A DNA stretch of 10,000 nucleotides, from contig BLFN01000010.1 of NCBI GenBank assembly GCA_014634225.1, positions 1,890,620 to 1,900,619 of the forward strand. Reading direction: 5' to 3'. The translations under genes were made by a program, and so were the position numbers. This DNA is from Acropora yongei. Lineage: Eukaryota > Cnidaria > Anthozoa > Scleractinia > Acroporidae. Under the pieces are notes generated by a model. It was not told the origin of the DNA, searched no databases, and was given only the letters and a program-made list of their open reading frames with translations. Positions 9,091-10,000 of the stretch are shown here, in pieces; the stretch's first letter is position 1; the number at the start of each line of letters is the position of its first letter.

Positions 9091-9115
9091 TGTTGTTGTT
9101 TTTGTTGTTGTTGTT
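9091..9115 (+). repeat. TGT/GTT-rich simple repeat
   Basis: TGTTGTTGTTTTTGTTGTTGTTGTT is an interrupted (TTG)n run. It may double as the pyrimidine-rich tract of the acceptor ending at 9118. Confidence 0.8.
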
Positions 9116-9118
9116 CAG

Positions 9119-9269
9119 TTTTAACCGTAGGCGTAGATGACATTAAATCGATTCGAGACAACACAAATGTCACAAATGATGGACCTGCCGTCAGAAAAGC
9201 GTTGTATTCTACAAACTACGCGTCAAAAAATCTCTATGCAATTTGTCCCCAACACTACCTTTTCTCAAG
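9119..9269 (+). CDS. Candidate 5' coding exon of an unidentified plus-strand gene
   Basis: The segment is bounded by a T-rich acceptor (TTGTTGTTGTTCAG, ending 9118) and a consensus donor CAAG|GTAAGT (9270). Two frames are open throughout or nearly so. In one, an ATG at 9137 preceded by in-frame TAG gives 44 codons, including FETTQMSQMMDLPSEKRCIL. This weakly recalls the MxLPxEK...L region at the start of formin GTPase-binding domains. In the other, the whole exon reads from LTVGVDDIKSIRDNTNVTND to CPQHYLFS and joins in phase to the open frame before the 48-bp intron 9071-9118. I cannot decide between them. The next exon would lie beyond the receptor gene on the opposite strand, or outside the window. 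Confidence 0.35.
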
Positions 9270-9540
9270 GTAAGTTTGCCACCTGAAATAAGGTCAATAA
9301 GTAAACTCTAGTATTCAAAATGATCGGAATATTATGCTTTCAATTATATTTTCTCAAAATTTCCACGATTAAGATATTAATCTGAAGATCACATATTTTC
9401 AAGTTTTGTTATTTTTTTATTCAAACATCCAGCAAAGTGGCATCAGTTAGAGGTAACTGCTGAAAATAAAGAAACTTAATTTATATACCAAGAACTACAA
9501 TCTCTCTTATGCCTCTCCATGATGTCCTAAATTTAACACT
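9270..9540. other. AT-rich gap, no gene seen
   Basis: The sequence after the GTAAGT donor is AT-rich with stops in all frames. It would be intron of the plus-strand candidate and 3' flank of the receptor gene. Nothing else is recognisable. Confidence 0.5.
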
Positions 9541-9546
9541 TTTATT
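9541..9546 (-). terminator. AATAAA polyadenylation signal of the receptor gene
   Basis: TTTATT on the plus strand is AATAAA on the minus strand, 33 nt past the receptor stop codon. It is the canonical hexamer, and the position fits a short 3' UTR. Confidence 0.6.
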
Positions 9547-9578
9547 TCTCTCCTCTGAAACAATTCCACTGAATTTTC

Positions 9579-10000
9579 CTAAGAGGCGCGATGTGCGGCA
9601 TACGTAGGACCTGGATGTACAGTACTTCGAATTCCTGACAAACAACCGTGCCATCCGATGACTGAAAAGAAATGTCTGAGATATCGACGAAATCCTGCGC
9701 GATACTCCCCCAGTATTGCACCGTATACAATTGGGTTGGTTGAACTGTGAATGTACAGCAGGAATTCACCGAAGGTCAACACGTCGCTAAAATGTTTGAA
9801 TTTTCCACCATTACCGAAATCCAACCACAGCCATAAAACTTGCTTTGGTAGCATAAAAAATGCAAACAGGATGACTATGATACGCAAATTTTTGCTGATT
9901 TTTGCGTTCTCTAATTTTATTTTAATACTTTCCACACACCGTCGACTGACATGGCCCTCGGCAATTTTGACTATTTTTGAGCGTTTCTTTAAGTAACTTC
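9579..10000 (-). CDS. Class A (rhodopsin-like) G-protein-coupled receptor, C-terminal part
   Basis: The frame is open from the window edge to TAG at 9579-9581: 139 residues, with the N-terminal part outside. A basic, Lys/Arg-rich third intracellular loop (about 1-38) is followed by a hydrophobic segment at about 39-58 (RIIVILFAFFMLPKQVLWLW; TM6), a short polar loop, and TM7 (about 71-95) with HSSTNPIVYG. NPIVY at 88-92 is the NPxxY motif of class A receptors. Next come GEYRAGFRRYLRHFF (helix 8, basic and amphipathic) and a short tail with Cys118, a possible palmitoylation site. The usual CWxP of TM6 is replaced by FMLP (48-51), keeping only the proline. The ligand cannot be told; peptide- or amine-type receptors are both possible. 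No intron interrupts the visible part, as in many cnidarian receptors. Confidence 0.88.
   Translation of the reverse strand, partial: SYLKKRSKIVKIAEGHVSRRCVESIKIKLENAKISKNLRIIVILFAFFMLPKQVLWLWLDFGNGGKFKHFSDVLTFGEFLLYIHSSTNPIVYGAILGEYRAGFRRYLRHFFSVIGWHGCLSGIRSTVHPGPTYAAHRAS

Noticed and set aside
9542..9769. Minus-strand 75-codon ORF
   Set aside because: It is another frame of the receptor's TM7 and tail region, without domain features.
1..10000. CRISPR arrays, bacterial operons or phage genes
   Set aside because: No regularly spaced repeats, no ribosome-binding sites with clustered ORFs; the window is intron-bearing eukaryotic DNA.

Overview
This is eukaryotic nuclear DNA, most likely from a cnidarian and probably an anthozoan such as a stony coral. 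The signs are AT-rich sequence, short exons with GT..AG introns, CpG-richer pockets at presumed gene starts, and a tRNA-derived SINE whose body and tail (GCTTAAGTAG-type end, double TTCAGGCCT hairpin) resemble a repeat I associate with coral genomes. The taxon is inferred, not proven. There is no bacterial or phage content.

Layout from left to right. (1) A minus-strand, multi-exon gene of unknown function fills about 0.3-5.1 kb. Its best-supported parts are two short exons (about 3.76-3.53 kb and 3.09-2.92 kb) and a 1.54-kb exon (1858-317), which join with matching phases. Three more candidate 5' exons lie at 5.1-4.2 kb. (2) The intron between the last two exons (1859-2914) holds two head-to-head copies of one SINE family around a fragment of another repeat, possibly Penelope-like. 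(3) From 5.1 to 6.77 kb I see no confident gene, only a weak retroelement trace and an unassigned ORF. (4) 8.4-6.77 kb (minus) is a complete three-exon NDUFA6 gene, the LYR-motif accessory subunit of mitochondrial complex I. All its splice sites can be read and it encodes 125 residues. (5) Around 9.07-9.27 kb is a candidate plus-strand 5' exon, open in two frames and ending at a strong GTAAGT donor. (6) The right edge holds the C-terminal part (TM6, TM7 and tail) of a minus-strand class A G-protein-coupled receptor, with an AATAAA signal 33 nt past its stop.

The genes are not an operon and show no obvious functional link. I found no sign of a new multi-gene system. The items most worth a second look are the unidentified gene with its possible stop/donor overlap, the inverted SINE pair inside its intron, the receptor lacking the usual CWxP residues, and the hidden plus-strand exon.
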